Assembly (NCBI GenBank): GCA_964566175.1
Contig: CAZMHU010000009.1
Coordinates: forward strand, 1 to 56,074
Direction of reading: 5' to 3'
Source: SIG589 sp964566175
Lineage (GTDB): Bacteria; Bacillota; Clostridia; Oscillospirales; Acutalibacteraceae
Length of the DNA stretch: 56,074 nucleotides
Shown: positions 36,626 through 46,268 of the stretch, one piece after another
How positions within the stretch are numbered: position 1 is the stretch's first letter
Layout: each line of letters starts with the position of its first letter
The notes under the pieces: model-generated
What the model saw: only the letters and a program-made list of their open reading frames with translations
Told to the model about the DNA's origin: nothing
Database searches by the model: none
Made by a program: the position numbers and the translations under genes

Positions 36626-37711
36626 ATGTCAAATCGCTTATTCCAGAGTGTTGTCCACCAAATGCGTGACGCCATAGACAGAACTATCGGTGTTATTGAC
36701 GAAACCTATACCGTTGTTGCTTGCAGTGACCTCGGAAAAATCGGTGAAAATTTGGAGGCAAGCCTTACATACAGAAATATAGAAACCGACAGCTTTGTAA
36801 ACGGTATGTATACCTACAAGGCGTTCGGCACACCGCAACATCCCGAGTATTTGATTTTCGTTGAGGGAACTGACATTGAGGCTGCCAGATATTGCTCTAT
36901 ACTTGCAGTTTCTCTTTCAAGCATCAAGTTTTATTATGATGAAAACTATGACAGGGGCAATTTTATTAAGAATGTTATTCTTGATAATATTCTCCCCGGC
37001 GATATATATTTGAAGGCACGTGAACTCCGCTTTGACAGTGATGTTTCCCGTACCGTTCTTATCATACGTGTTACTGCCAACAACGATGTTTCGGTATACG
37101 ACATTGTTCAAAATCTTTTCCCCGACAAGTCTAAGGATTTTGTTATCAATATTAACGAAACCGATATCGCTCTTGTTAAGGAAACCAAGCCCGGTGTCGG
37201 CAGTGATACAATAGAAAAACTCGCAAACTCTATTGTTGATACCCTCTGCGGTGAATTCTATACACAGGTTGTCGTCGGTATCGGCACGACTGTCGGTTCG
37301 CTTAAAGATCTTGCAAAATCTTTCAAGGAAGCACAAATCTCTCTTGAGGTCGGCAAAGTATTCGATACCGAGAAGACTATTGTTTCTTATGATAATCTCG
37401 GTATTGCACGTCTTATTTATCAGTTGCCTACAACTCTTTGCGAAACCTTCCTGCGTGAAGTATTTAAAAAGGGTTCGATTGACAGCCTCGATCAGGAAAC
37501 ATTGTTTACTATTCAGCGTTTCTTCGAAAATAATCTTAATATTTCCGAAACATCGAGAAAACTCTTTGTTCATAGAAACACGCTTGTTTACAGACTGGAA
37601 AAAATCAGAAAGATTACCGGTCTTGATTTGCGTGAGTTTGACCATGCTATTGTTTTCAAAATTGCGCTTATGGTTAAAAAGTATCTTAAATCAAACCCCG
37701 TTAAGTATTAA
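36626..37711 (+). CDS. PucR/CdaR-family transcriptional regulator
   Basis: A 361-residue protein with a C-terminal PucR-type helix-turn-helix (NNLNISETSRKLFVHRNTLVYR region, split as NLNISETSRKLF and VHRNTLVYRLEKI). A GGDEF-like central fold (about 160-270) and an N-terminal sensory region precede it. Such regulators usually activate sugar-acid or purine genes. Its gene neighbours are a sugar-ABC ATPase and ftsEX, so the regulon is not evident. It could control the ATPase upstream. Confidence 0.82.
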   Translation: MSNRLFQSVVHQMRDAIDRTIGVIDETYTVVACSDLGKIGENLEASLTYRNIETDSFVNGMYTYKAFGTPQHPEYLIFVEGTDIEAARYCSILAVSLSSIKFYYDENYDRGNFIKNVILDNILPGDIYLKARELRFDSDVSRTVLIIRVTANNDVSVYDIVQNLFPDKSKDFVININETDIALVKETKPGVGSDTIEKLANSIVDTLCGEFYTQVVVGIGTTVGSLKDLAKSFKEAQISLEVGKVFDTEKTIVSYDNLGIARLIYQLPTTLCETFLREVFKKGSIDSLDQETLFTIQRFFENNLNISETSRKLFVHRNTLVYRLEKIRKITGLDLREFDHAIVFKIALMVKKYLKSNPVKY

Positions 37712-37731
37712 AACGAAAGTGAGCGTTAGTT

Positions 37732-38442
37732 TTGGATAATACAAACATCGCGTATGAACAGCCGCTTATAGAGTTTAGAGGGGTTTCTAAAACCTATACC
37801 AACGGCACACATGCGCTTTCCGATATCAACATTAAGATTAATAAGGGCGAATTCGTCTTTGTTGTCGGCTCATCGGGTGCGGGCAAGAGCACCTTTATGA
37901 AACTTATAATGCGTGAGGAAAAAGCGAATGCGGGCGATGTTATCGTCAATGGCTATAACCTCACCACTATGAAACGTAAAAACATACCTATGCTTCGCAG
38001 AACTATGGGTATAGTTTTTCAGGATTTTCGCCTTATTCCCACGATGAATGTTTTTGATAATGTTGCTTTTGCAATGCACGTTGTCGGTGCTAGCAGCAGA
38101 AAAATTCGCAAAGAGGTTGCTCGTTCTCTCAGCAAGGTCGGCCTCGGTCACAAGGCGCGTTCAATGCCGGACGAACTTTCCGGCGGAGAGCAACAGCGTG
38201 TCGGTTTGGCACGTGCGCTTGTCAATGCTCCTGATTTGATTATTGCGGACGAGCCTACCGGTAACGTCGACCCCAATATGTCGTACGAAATTGTCGGTCT
38301 GCTTGATGAGATAAACAAACGCGGTACTACTATTCTGATGGTAACGCACGACCATAATCTTGTACGTGATTTTAACCACCGTGTCATTATGCTTGATGAC
38401 GGTATGGTTGTTGCGGACAATGCGGAGGGTAATGCCGTATGA
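37732..38442 (+). CDS. ftsE: Cell division ATP-binding protein FtsE
   Basis: A 236-residue ABC ATPase. Walker A GSSGAGKST starts at residue 46, the signature is LSGGEQQRVGLARAL, and Walker B is LIIADEPTGNVD. With FtsX it transmits ATP hydrolysis to a peptidoglycan hydrolase outside the membrane. The start is TTG 37732. It overlaps ftsX by four bases (ATGA), and the hydrolase gene follows. Confidence 0.95.
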   Translation: MDNTNIAYEQPLIEFRGVSKTYTNGTHALSDINIKINKGEFVFVVGSSGAGKSTFMKLIMREEKANAGDVIVNGYNLTTMKRKNIPMLRRTMGIVFQDFRLIPTMNVFDNVAFAMHVVGASSRKIRKEVARSLSKVGLGHKARSMPDELSGGEQQRVGLARALVNAPDLIIADEPTGNVDPNMSYEIVGLLDEINKRGTTILMVTHDHNLVRDFNHRVIMLDDGMVVADNAEGNAV

Positions 38443-39464
38443 AAGCAAGAAGTGTAAAATATTTAACGGGTGAGGGACTGAAAAACGTCTGGGTCAACCG
38501 TCTTATGTCCATTGCATCAATAGGTGTTTTAGTCGCGTGTATGGTGCTTATAGGTATATCTGTTTTGGTTTCGCTCAACGCACAGCGTGCAATGGAGGGA
38601 CTCGAACAGCAGAACGTTGTCAATGTTTATTTTAACGACCGCAATTCCGTGCTTTACGGCTCTGCCGACTCTGCGGTTGCGGAAGGTGAAGAGACGACCG
38701 GAGAGGTTGATGAATTAGGCATTGCGTACGATTCTTATAAAATTCATAACGATGAAGAGGCACAGGCTGTTTGCGACGAAATCGCAAAGTTGGATAATGT
38801 TGCCTCGGTTACATATGTTACAAGTGAGGAAGGTCTTGAAAGTTTGAAACAGTCCTTCCTTGAGGGACAAGAAGAGTATTTCACTTTTCTTGATGACGAA
38901 TACGGTAATCCGCTTTCCTGCGGCGCAAAGGTTATTTTGAAAGATTTGTCACGTTTTGATGAAACCGTTGATGCCATTAAACAGGTTTCGGGCGTTGATA
39001 CCATTCAGTCACAGAGTGACTTGGCAGAAACAATCACCTCTATCGAGCGTGGTGTTAGTGTTGCCGGATTTTGGATTATATCTATTCTTCTCATAATCTC
39101 TCTTGTAATCGTTTCTAACACAATTCGTGTCACAATGTATAATAGAAAACTTGAAATAAGCATTATGAAGGCTGTTGGTGCTACCGATGCTTTTGTTCGA
39201 CTGCCGTTTATTGTCGAGGGTATTGTCCTCGGTGTTATCTCGGCGTGTATATCGCTTGTTATGGTATATTTCTGTTATCGTATTATACTTGAAACGCTCG
39301 GCTCGGTTTTGGGCACAGCGTCGGTTGTCGCTTTCTCGTCGGTTGCACTGCAACTTTTCGGCATCTTTGTCGGAATAGGTGTTGTTGCCGGCGTTTTGGG
39401 AAGTGTTATAATCATAGGCAAGTATTTGCGCCACGAAGGAAGCGAATTCAGGGCTTACAATTAA
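38439..39464 (+). CDS. ftsX: Cell division protein FtsX
   Basis: A 341-residue permease-like membrane protein. One transmembrane segment (about 23-45) is followed by an outer domain of about 150 residues and three more segments (about 210-330). It makes no transport channel but relays FtsE activity to a coiled-coil hydrolase. Its outer domain contains an acidic insert (EGEETTGEVDELG). Coupled to ftsE. Confidence 0.93.
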   Translation: MKARSVKYLTGEGLKNVWVNRLMSIASIGVLVACMVLIGISVLVSLNAQRAMEGLEQQNVVNVYFNDRNSVLYGSADSAVAEGEETTGEVDELGIAYDSYKIHNDEEAQAVCDEIAKLDNVASVTYVTSEEGLESLKQSFLEGQEEYFTFLDDEYGNPLSCGAKVILKDLSRFDETVDAIKQVSGVDTIQSQSDLAETITSIERGVSVAGFWIISILLIISLVIVSNTIRVTMYNRKLEISIMKAVGATDAFVRLPFIVEGIVLGVISACISLVMVYFCYRIILETLGSVLGTASVVAFSSVALQLFGIFVGIGVVAGVLGSVIIIGKYLRHEGSEFRAYN

Positions 39465-39480
39465 CGGAGGTGACACTGCC

Positions 39481-40689
39481 TTGAAAAAAATTGTTTCACT
39501 GAAAAGAATGTTCGCTTTTGCTCTTTGCTGTGTTTTAGCCGTCGGTTGTGCTCTAACTGCTGCACCGGCAGAGGCGAAGACCGCAAGTGAGATAAACAGT
39601 CAAATTTCCGAACTCGAAAAGCAGTCTAAGGCGCTTGAAGCGGAAATTAAAGAACTGAAAACCAAAAAAGCGGAGCAAAATTCTATAAAAAAGAAAATAG
39701 AAGCGCAGATTGCAAATACGCAATCACAAATTACGCTTTGCAATAGTAAAATAACGAAGTTTAACAAGGAAATTGCCGAGAACGAGGCTAAAATCGCCGA
39801 AAAGGAAAAAGAAAAGGAAGACGCTGTTTTTCTTTTCAAACAGCGTCTGCGTACCATTCATATGAGCAACGGCAGCAGCACTATTCAAGTTCTTCTCGGT
39901 GCTGACTCGTTTTCCGATTATTTAACCTTGGCACAACTCACAAAGGTTGTTTCGGCTCACGATAAAAAAATCGTTGAGGATATTATTACAATTGTTGATG
40001 AGATTAACGTCGCTCAAGAGGAAATCAACGCAAAAGTTGCCGAGCAGAACGAAGCAAAGGCGACTCTTGCCGCCAAAAAGTCAGAACTTGACAAGCAGGT
40101 TAGCGAGGTCAACAGTGTTATAGCCGAGATTAACGCCGATACCTCTGCCGCCGAAAAGGAAAACAAAAAGACCGAGGCGGATATAAAAGCGCTTGAGGCA
40201 GAACTTGCTCCGTATGTTAACGTAACAACGAGTGCGGTATACGACGGAAGTGCCTTCTCGTGGCCTGTTACGGGATATTATACTATTTCTTCGTATTTCG
40301 GAAAACGTTGGGGCACTTGGCACAGGGGTATTGATATTGCGGGCAGCGGAATATACAATAAACCCATTATTGCCGTTGCCGATGGTATTGTTGTTAAATC
40401 GTATAATTCCTGTTCGCACAACTATCCCAAACAGAGCAGTTGCGGTTGCGGTAGCGGTTGGGGTAACCATGTAATGATTGACCATGGTAGTTATCAGGGC
40501 AACAACTATAAATCTCTTTGCGGACATATGACCAAAGTTGCCGTATCTGTCGGACAGTCGGTCAAAAAGGGACAGGTTATCGGTTATGTCGGAACTACGG
40601 GTTATTCAACAGGATATCACTGCCATTTTGAGATTTATCTCAACGGTACACGTGTTGACCCGCTCAACTATTACAGCAAGGTAAAATAA
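39481..40689 (+). CDS. Secreted coiled-coil M23 peptidoglycan hydrolase
   Basis: A 402-residue protein with a signal peptide (MFAFALCCVLAVGCALTAAPAEA, split around the cleavage site near A31), two long coiled-coil segments (about 32-130 and 160-240), and a C-terminal LytM/M23 metallopeptidase domain. Zinc and catalytic residues are H281 and D285 (HRGID) and H380/H382 (HCH). The build matches EnvC, PcsB-like and CwlO partners of FtsEX, and it lies right after ftsX. It is probably the FtsEX-controlled hydrolase. The start is TTG 39481. Confidence 0.9.
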   Translation: MKKIVSLKRMFAFALCCVLAVGCALTAAPAEAKTASEINSQISELEKQSKALEAEIKELKTKKAEQNSIKKKIEAQIANTQSQITLCNSKITKFNKEIAENEAKIAEKEKEKEDAVFLFKQRLRTIHMSNGSSTIQVLLGADSFSDYLTLAQLTKVVSAHDKKIVEDIITIVDEINVAQEEINAKVAEQNEAKATLAAKKSELDKQVSEVNSVIAEINADTSAAEKENKKTEADIKALEAELAPYVNVTTSAVYDGSAFSWPVTGYYTISSYFGKRWGTWHRGIDIAGSGIYNKPIIAVADGIVVKSYNSCSHNYPKQSSCGCGSGWGNHVMIDHGSYQGNNYKSLCGHMTKVAVSVGQSVKKGQVIGYVGTTGYSTGYHCHFEIYLNGTRVDPLNYYSKVK

Positions 40690-40697
40690 ATTTTTCG

Positions 40698-40746
40698 GGG
40701 CAGGAGGGAATATTCACTTCCTGCCCGTTCTTTTTTACGGTGATAA
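40698..40746 (+). terminator. Intrinsic terminator after the M23 gene
   Basis: A stem GGGCAGGA with TCCTGCCC around an A/T loop, followed by TTCTTTTTT. It may allow partial read-through to the S41 gene starting 2 bases later. Confidence 0.75.
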
Positions 40747-40747
40747 T

Positions 40748-41920
40748 ATGAAGAAACATGTTTCAAAAATTCGTCTTTACATAACCTCTGTCGTTTGCTT
40801 TTGTGTTGCGGTTTTGCTGACACTGACGGCGGTATATGTTTTTGTGGGCGATTTTTTTCCGAGTTATGTTAAACTTGCGGAAATAGATGCTCTTGTGAAA
40901 AACAACTTTTACGGTGATTTGTCCGATGTGGATTTTGAGACCGCTTTATGTGACGGATATATTTCGCAACTTGACGATAAATATGCCACATATCTCACAA
41001 CCGAGGAGACCGAAAAACAGTTTGAGTCTTTTAAAGGATACCGTGCGGGTGTCGGTATGACCATCGCAAGACATCCCGACACGTACGAGATGTGCGTGCT
41101 GTCGGTGAATGAGGGCAGTCCTGCGGAAAAGGCGGGAATTAAAACGGGCGATGTGATATATTCTGTAAACGGTGAAGCCGTAACGATGGAAAATTACAGT
41201 GACTCTTTCAAAAAGTTTTCCGGAAATATAGGCGACTCGGTCAACGCCGTTATCTCTCGCGGCGGCGAGAAAATCGATATTATCGTTACCTTTGCGGATT
41301 ATGAAATACAGTCGGTTTATTATAAAACCGTTGACGGCTGTGCATATATTAAAATCACCGCCTTTAACGATAAAACCGTTGTGCAGTTTAAAAACGCGGT
41401 AGACCGTGCGGTTTCGGAAAATGCTTTGGGACTTGTTTTCGATATCACAGATAACGGCGGCGGTATGCTCGATGCGGTAACCGAAATGCTTGATTATATC
41501 CTGCCTGAAGGCAATCTCGTTTCGGTTGAATATGCCGACGGCGAACGCACCGTGATTTATAAATCGGACGACGAAGAAGTTGACCTTCCTATGGCGGTTT
41601 TGGTAAACGAAAATACCGCCAGCGCGTCGGAACTTTTTGCGGCATCTGTTCGCGATTATGATAAGGGTATTTTGATTGGTGAAACCACATACGGCAAGGG
41701 TGTTATGCAACAGACTTATAAACTTCACGATGGCTCATCTGTCAAGTTCACCGTTGCGAAATATTTTTCGGCAAGCGAAAAAAGTTATGACGGCGTGGGA
41801 CTTGTCCCCGATTATGAAATAACTCTTGACGAGCATCAAAGTAAGTATTATTATTTTCTGGAAGACGGAGAAAATCCATATATTCAAAAGGCGGTTGATT
41901 ATATAAATGAAGTTGGATAA
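40748..41920 (+). CDS. ctp: S41-family C-terminal processing protease
   Basis: A 390-residue serine protease with an N-terminal membrane anchor (about 10-33), a PDZ domain (about 100-180, GVGMTIARHPD...GSPAEKAGIKTGDVI) and the S41 core. The Ser-Lys dyad is S292 (NTASASEL) and K317 (TYGKGVMQ), 25 apart as is typical. Such CTPs process envelope proteins and hydrolases. Its place after FtsEX and the M23 hydrolase suggests it trims or degrades the latter. Overlaps vanZ-like gene by 14 bases. Confidence 0.93.
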   Translation: MKKHVSKIRLYITSVVCFCVAVLLTLTAVYVFVGDFFPSYVKLAEIDALVKNNFYGDLSDVDFETALCDGYISQLDDKYATYLTTEETEKQFESFKGYRAGVGMTIARHPDTYEMCVLSVNEGSPAEKAGIKTGDVIYSVNGEAVTMENYSDSFKKFSGNIGDSVNAVISRGGEKIDIIVTFADYEIQSVYYKTVDGCAYIKITAFNDKTVVQFKNAVDRAVSENALGLVFDITDNGGGMLDAVTEMLDYILPEGNLVSVEYADGERTVIYKSDDEEVDLPMAVLVNENTASASELFAASVRDYDKGILIGETTYGKGVMQQTYKLHDGSSVKFTVAKYFSASEKSYDGVGLVPDYEITLDEHQSKYYYFLEDGENPYIQKAVDYINEVG

Positions 41921-42404
41921 ACTTAAAATACTGCGTTTTGTCTTTTTTGTGCTTGCGGCGGCTATTATGGTTTTAATATTTTGTATGTCGGCACAGGACG
42001 GAAACAAATCGACAAATACCAGCAAGGGCGTTATTGTCGCTGTTGCCACGGTTTTAAATCCGAATTTCGATAATATGACATCTGTCGAACAGAGTGAATA
42101 CATTTCGGGTTTTCAGTTTATCGTTCGCAAACTTGCGCATTTCAGCATATATACCGCACTTGGAATAACGATATGTTCCGGTATGTTGACCTTTTCCGAT
42201 ATGTGGTTTGTAGGTCGCGGAGGAGTTGCTTTCGGTATAAGTGTTATATATGCCGCGAGCGATGAGTTTCATCAATATTTTGTTCCAGGCAGAAGTTGCG
42301 AATTGCGCGATGTTTCAATCGATTCCGGCGGCGCATTGCTCGGTTGCTTGGCTGCTATGGGGATATATTTTATCGCAAGGCGGATAAAGCACAAGAAAAT
42401 ATAA
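41907..42404 (+). CDS. VanZ-like membrane protein
   Basis: A 165-residue integral membrane protein with about four transmembrane segments. The conserved signature is RKLAHFSIYTALG and ASDEFHQYFVPGRSCELRDVSIDSGGALLG. Homologue VanZ gives teicoplanin resistance in enterococci, but most relatives are of unknown role. Coupled to the S41 protease by overlap. No van genes are nearby, so resistance cannot be assumed. Confidence 0.88.
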   Translation: MKLDKLKILRFVFFVLAAAIMVLIFCMSAQDGNKSTNTSKGVIVAVATVLNPNFDNMTSVEQSEYISGFQFIVRKLAHFSIYTALGITICSGMLTFSDMWFVGRGGVAFGISVIYAASDEFHQYFVPGRSCELRDVSIDSGGALLGCLAAMGIYFIARRIKHKKI

Positions 42405-42417
42405 TTTTTTAAGTAGT

Positions 42418-42448
42418 GTGAGGGCAGTTTTTCTGTCCTCACTTTTTT
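42418..42448 (+). terminator. Intrinsic terminator after the VanZ-like gene
   Basis: A stem GTGAGGGCAG with CTGTCCTCAC (one G-U pair), 5-base loop and six Ts. It isolates the CRISPR locus from the upstream operon. Confidence 0.88.
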
Positions 42449-42567
42449 AATATTTATATTTGTTTTGTAACTGTTTTATGGTAATATTATTTATATAAAG
42501 CAATAATTTCTTTATTATTGTTTATACCAGATGCACCAAAGCCCGAAAAACGGGACTCTGAATGCGC

Positions 42568-42573
42568 TATAAT
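42568..42573 (+). promoter_or_regulatory. Possible -10 box of the cas operon
   Basis: A TATAAT stands 27 bases before the cas12a start and 10 before its ribosome site. No matching -35 hexamer is seen at 16-18 bases. Between 42449 and 42567 there is an AT-rich stretch with a weak 6-base inverted repeat (CAATAA/TTATTG, near 42500-42520) and a small CCCG/CGGG hairpin near 42542. The promoter may be weak or need an activator. Confidence 0.4.
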
Positions 42574-42599
42574 TGAAAAAACGAAAGGATGAATTAATT

Positions 42600-45500
42600 A
42601 TGAAAAAAATCGATTCTTTTAAAAATATGTATTCTTTATCGAAAACACTGCGGTTCTCCCTCATTCCTGAAGGCAAAACCGAAGAAAACTTCAATCTTCG
42701 TCTTTTGCTTGCAGAGGACGAAAAGCGTGCGACGGAGTATACTAAGGTCAAAAATTATATCGACCGTTACCACAGGCATTATATTGAAAGCGTATTGTCG
42801 AAATTTTTCCTTGACGGTGTTGACGAATATGCGGCGTTATACTATAAACCCAACAAGACCGATGCCGATGTAAAATCGATGGAGAAATCCGAAGAAGCAA
42901 TGCGAAAGGTGATTTCCAAAGTTTTGCAGTCGTCGCAGGAGTACAAAAGAATATTCGGACAAGATATTATAAAGGACATTCTGCCACAGTTTTTAACCGA
43001 CAGGGAAGAAATCGAGTCGGTTAATATGTTCCAAAATTTTTATACATATTTTCAAGGCTACAACGAGAACAGGCGGAATATTTATTCTCCCGAAGAGAAA
43101 TCAACCGCAATCGGATACCGTTGCATAAATGAAAATCTGCCGAAATTTTTGGATAATGCGGTAAACTTTGAAAAAATTCTCTCAAAGATACCGAGCGAGA
43201 TTGAAATGCTCAATAGTGACAGTGTCGGAATTTACGGCGTGTGTGCTTCCGATGTGTTCAGTGTGGATTATTTCTCGTTTGTGCTTTCGCAGTCGGGTAT
43301 CGACAAATATAACGGTATTATCGGCGGATATACAAACAACGATGGCAGTAAAGTTAAGGGCCTTAACGAGTATATAAATCTTTATAATCAGCAAGTTGCG
43401 GGCAAAGATCGAAAAGAGCGTCTGCCATTTATGAAACCGCTTTATAAACAAATTTTGAGCGAATCTGATACGGTTTCATTCGTTCCCGAAAGTTTTGAAT
43501 CGGACAACGAGGTTCTTTTGGCTTTAAATGCGTTTTATGTTGATACGGTTCTTCCGATTTTGGAAAAGTGCGAAGAGATTTTCGCAGATTTTTCCGACTA
43601 TGACCAAAGCGGAATTTTTGTTTGCAACGGCTTGCCATTGACCGAACTTTCCAATGGACTTTTCGGAAATTATAATGCTGTGTTTGAAGGTTGGCAGAAA
43701 GAGTATCAAGCAGCACACCCGATTAAATCCGGTGCGGGCGAGAAATACTTTGATAAAATGAGGGCTGAGTTCAAAAAAATTAAGAGTTTCAGTCTGAGTG
43801 AGATTGTCGGTTTCGCGAAAAACGAAAACACTGTCGAAGATACATCGGAGTATTATAAAGCAAAAGTGAGCGGCGCGATAGACGAAATCAAAAGCGCATA
43901 TGAAAACGCAAATCTGCTTTTAAATTCGGATTATGAAAACAGTAATAACAAAAAACTTTGCAATAACGAGGGCGCCGTTGAGAAGATTAAAACTCTGCTT
44001 GATGCGATAAAAACGTTTGAGTTTGTTTTAAAGAGCCTTCTCGGAACAGGAAGAGAAGAAAACAAAGACGATGTCTTTTACGGAGATTTTCTGCCTGTTT
44101 ATGACGAGTTGACTTCTGTGGATAAACTTTATGACCGCACCAGAAACTATATAACCAAAAAGCCGTATTCAAAAGATAAAATAAAACTCAATTTTGAAAA
44201 TCCGCAGTTACTTTCGGGGTGGGATAGAAACAAAGAGCGAGATTTCGGCGGTGTATTGCTCCGCAAAGGCGGAAATTATTATCTTGCGATAATGAATAAG
44301 TCCTGTAACAAGGTCTTTGAAAAAGTACCTGTTTCCAACAGTGATAATTATGAAAAAATCGTTTATAAACAAATTCCCAATGCCGCAAAATATTTCAGCA
44401 TAAAGCAAATTAAACCGCAAAATCCGCCGGAAAATATACTGAAATATTTGGACAAGGGTTTTGATAAAAAGACGATGTCCAAGGAGCAACTGAGTGAACT
44501 TATCAAATACGTTGTTGAGGATTTCATTCCGAATTATCAGCCGATAAACGACGAAAACGGTAACTGCTATTTCGATTTTAAAATCAAGGATTATTCCGAG
44601 TATAATTCCTGGAACGAGTTTTTGCGTGACCTTGAACCGTGTGCATATTCAATACGCTTTACCGATGTATCGGCAGAGTATATTGACGGTTTGGTTGAAA
44701 GGGGCGAATTATATCTTTTCCGAATTTACAATAAAGATTTTTCGGAATACAGCCACGGTAATAAAAACCTGCACACGATGTATTTTGAGATGCTGTTTGA
44801 CCGACGTAACCTCTCGGATGTTGTTTATCAGTTAAACGGCGGCGCTGAGATTTTTTATCGAAAAGCGAGTATCAAAGACAGTGACAAAGTTGTTCATCCC
44901 GCCAACCAACCGATAAAAAACAAAAATACACTTAACCCCAAAAAGGAAAGTACCTTTGAATATAACCTTGTAAAGGACAAGCGTTTCACAAAGCGACAGT
45001 TTTCACTTCATCTTCCGATTACACTCAACTTTAAAGCACGCGCCAGAGAATATATAAATCCCGATGTGCGTTTTGCGGTAAAGAGAGCCGACAGCAATTA
45101 TATAATCGGCATAGACCGCGGAGAGCGAAACCTTCTTTATATTTCCGTTATCAACGACCGCGGAGAAATTATAGAACAAAAATCGCTCAACGAGATAATT
45201 TCCGATAACGGTTATAAGGTTAATTATCATACTCTGCTTGACAAAAAGGAAGAAGAGCGAGCAAAGGCGAGAAAGAGTTGGGGCACTGTCGAGAATATCA
45301 AAGAACTTAAAGAGGGATATTTAAGTCAGGTTGTGCACGAAATTTGCAGTCTTGTTGTTAAGTATGACGCCGTAATAGCGATGGAAGATTTGAATTTCGG
45401 CTTTAAACGTGGAAGATTTGCCGTTGAAAAGCAGGTTTATCAAAAGTTTGAAAATATGCTTATAACCAAACTCAATTATCTTGTCGATAAACGTGCGGAA

Positions 45501-46268
45501 CCTCAAGCACATGGCGGTCTTTTGAACGCATATCAACTTACCAACAAGGTTGACGGAGTAAACAGGGGAAAGCAAAACGGAATAATTTTTTACGTTCCCG
45601 CTTGGCTCACGAGCAAAATCGACCCTGTTACCGGTTTTGTGAATTTGCTCAATACAAAATATAAAAGCGTTGCCGAATCAAAAGCGTTTATCGAAAAAAT
45701 CGATTCGATAAGATACAACGCCGAAGAAGACTATTTTGAGTTTATGATAAACTATTCAAACTTTGAGAAAGGCACACAGTCTTATAAAAAGAATTGGACG
45801 ATTTGTTCCTATGGTGAACGAATAGTCACATTCCGCAATCCCGAAAAGAACAATATGTGGGATAACAAGACGGTTTTTCCGACAGAAGAACTGAAAAGCC
45901 TTTTTGAAAAATTCGACATTGATTATTCAGGCTCAGATATTAAGGCGGCGGCACTCTCGCAGGACAGCAAAGAATTTTTTGAAGGTTTCTTGCGTTCGCT
46001 TTCCAATATTTTGCAAATGCGTAACAGCGCAACCGGCACGGATATTGATTATCTCATATCACCTGTAAAGGACGAAAACGGCATTTTCTTTGATAGCCGT
46101 GTTTCCGACGATACACTTCCGCGTGATGCCGATGCGAACGGAGCATATAATATTGCCAGAAAAGCGCTTTGGGCAATAGAAACCTTGAAAAACACACCCG
46201 ATGATGAAATTGCAACGGCAAAACTTTCTATCAAAAATGCCGATTGGCTTGAGTATGCGCAAAAATGA
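42600..46268 (+). CDS. cas12a: Cas12a (Cpf1) type V-A CRISPR effector
   Basis: A 1222-residue RNA-guided DNA endonuclease that also processes its own pre-crRNA. RuvC residues are D839 (GIDRGERNL), E929 (AMEDLNFG) and D1178 (DADANGAYN); the Nuc-domain arginine is R1141 (LQMRNSATG). The pre-crRNA-processing triad is H766, K775 and K792, matching H759/K768/K785 of the Lachnospiraceae enzyme. The PAM-side segment has FENPQLLSGWDRNKE. Length fits the family (about 1200-1300). ATG 42600 follows AAAGGATG; ATG 42573 has no ribosome site. The stop overlaps cas4 (ATGA). No tracrRNA or Cas6 is needed. Confidence 0.98.
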   Translation: MKKIDSFKNMYSLSKTLRFSLIPEGKTEENFNLRLLLAEDEKRATEYTKVKNYIDRYHRHYIESVLSKFFLDGVDEYAALYYKPNKTDADVKSMEKSEEAMRKVISKVLQSSQEYKRIFGQDIIKDILPQFLTDREEIESVNMFQNFYTYFQGYNENRRNIYSPEEKSTAIGYRCINENLPKFLDNAVNFEKILSKIPSEIEMLNSDSVGIYGVCASDVFSVDYFSFVLSQSGIDKYNGIIGGYTNNDGSKVKGLNEYINLYNQQVAGKDRKERLPFMKPLYKQILSESDTVSFVPESFESDNEVLLALNAFYVDTVLPILEKCEEIFADFSDYDQSGIFVCNGLPLTELSNGLFGNYNAVFEGWQKEYQAAHPIKSGAGEKYFDKMRAEFKKIKSFSLSEIVGFAKNENTVEDTSEYYKAKVSGAIDEIKSAYENANLLLNSDYENSNNKKLCNNEGAVEKIKTLLDAIKTFEFVLKSLLGTGREENKDDVFYGDFLPVYDELTSVDKLYDRTRNYITKKPYSKDKIKLNFENPQLLSGWDRNKERDFGGVLLRKGGNYYLAIMNKSCNKVFEKVPVSNSDNYEKIVYKQIPNAAKYFSIKQIKPQNPPENILKYLDKGFDKKTMSKEQLSELIKYVVEDFIPNYQPINDENGNCYFDFKIKDYSEYNSWNEFLRDLEPCAYSIRFTDVSAEYIDGLVERGELYLFRIYNKDFSEYSHGNKNLHTMYFEMLFDRRNLSDVVYQLNGGAEIFYRKASIKDSDKVVHPANQPIKNKNTLNPKKESTFEYNLVKDKRFTKRQFSLHLPITLNFKARAREYINPDVRFAVKRADSNYIIGIDRGERNLLYISVINDRGEIIEQKSLNEIISDNGYKVNYHTLLDKKEEERAKARKSWGTVENIKELKEGYLSQVVHEICSLVVKYDAVIAMEDLNFGFKRGRFAVEKQVYQKFENMLITKLNYLVDKRAEPQAHGGLLNAYQLTNKVDGVNRGKQNGIIFYVPAWLTSKIDPVTGFVNLLNTKYKSVAESKAFIEKIDSIRYNAEEDYFEFMINYSNFEKGTQSYKKNWTICSYGERIVTFRNPEKNNMWDNKTVFPTEELKSLFEKFDIDYSGSDIKAAALSQDSKEFFEGFLRSLSNILQMRNSATGTDIDYLISPVKDENGIFFDSRVSDDTLPRDADANGAYNIARKALWAIETLKNTPDDEIATAKLSIKNADWLEYAQK

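Noticed and set aside
42405..42599. tracrRNA or anti-repeat beside cas12a
   Set aside because: No stretch complementary to the repeat is visible and Cas12a systems process crRNA without one.
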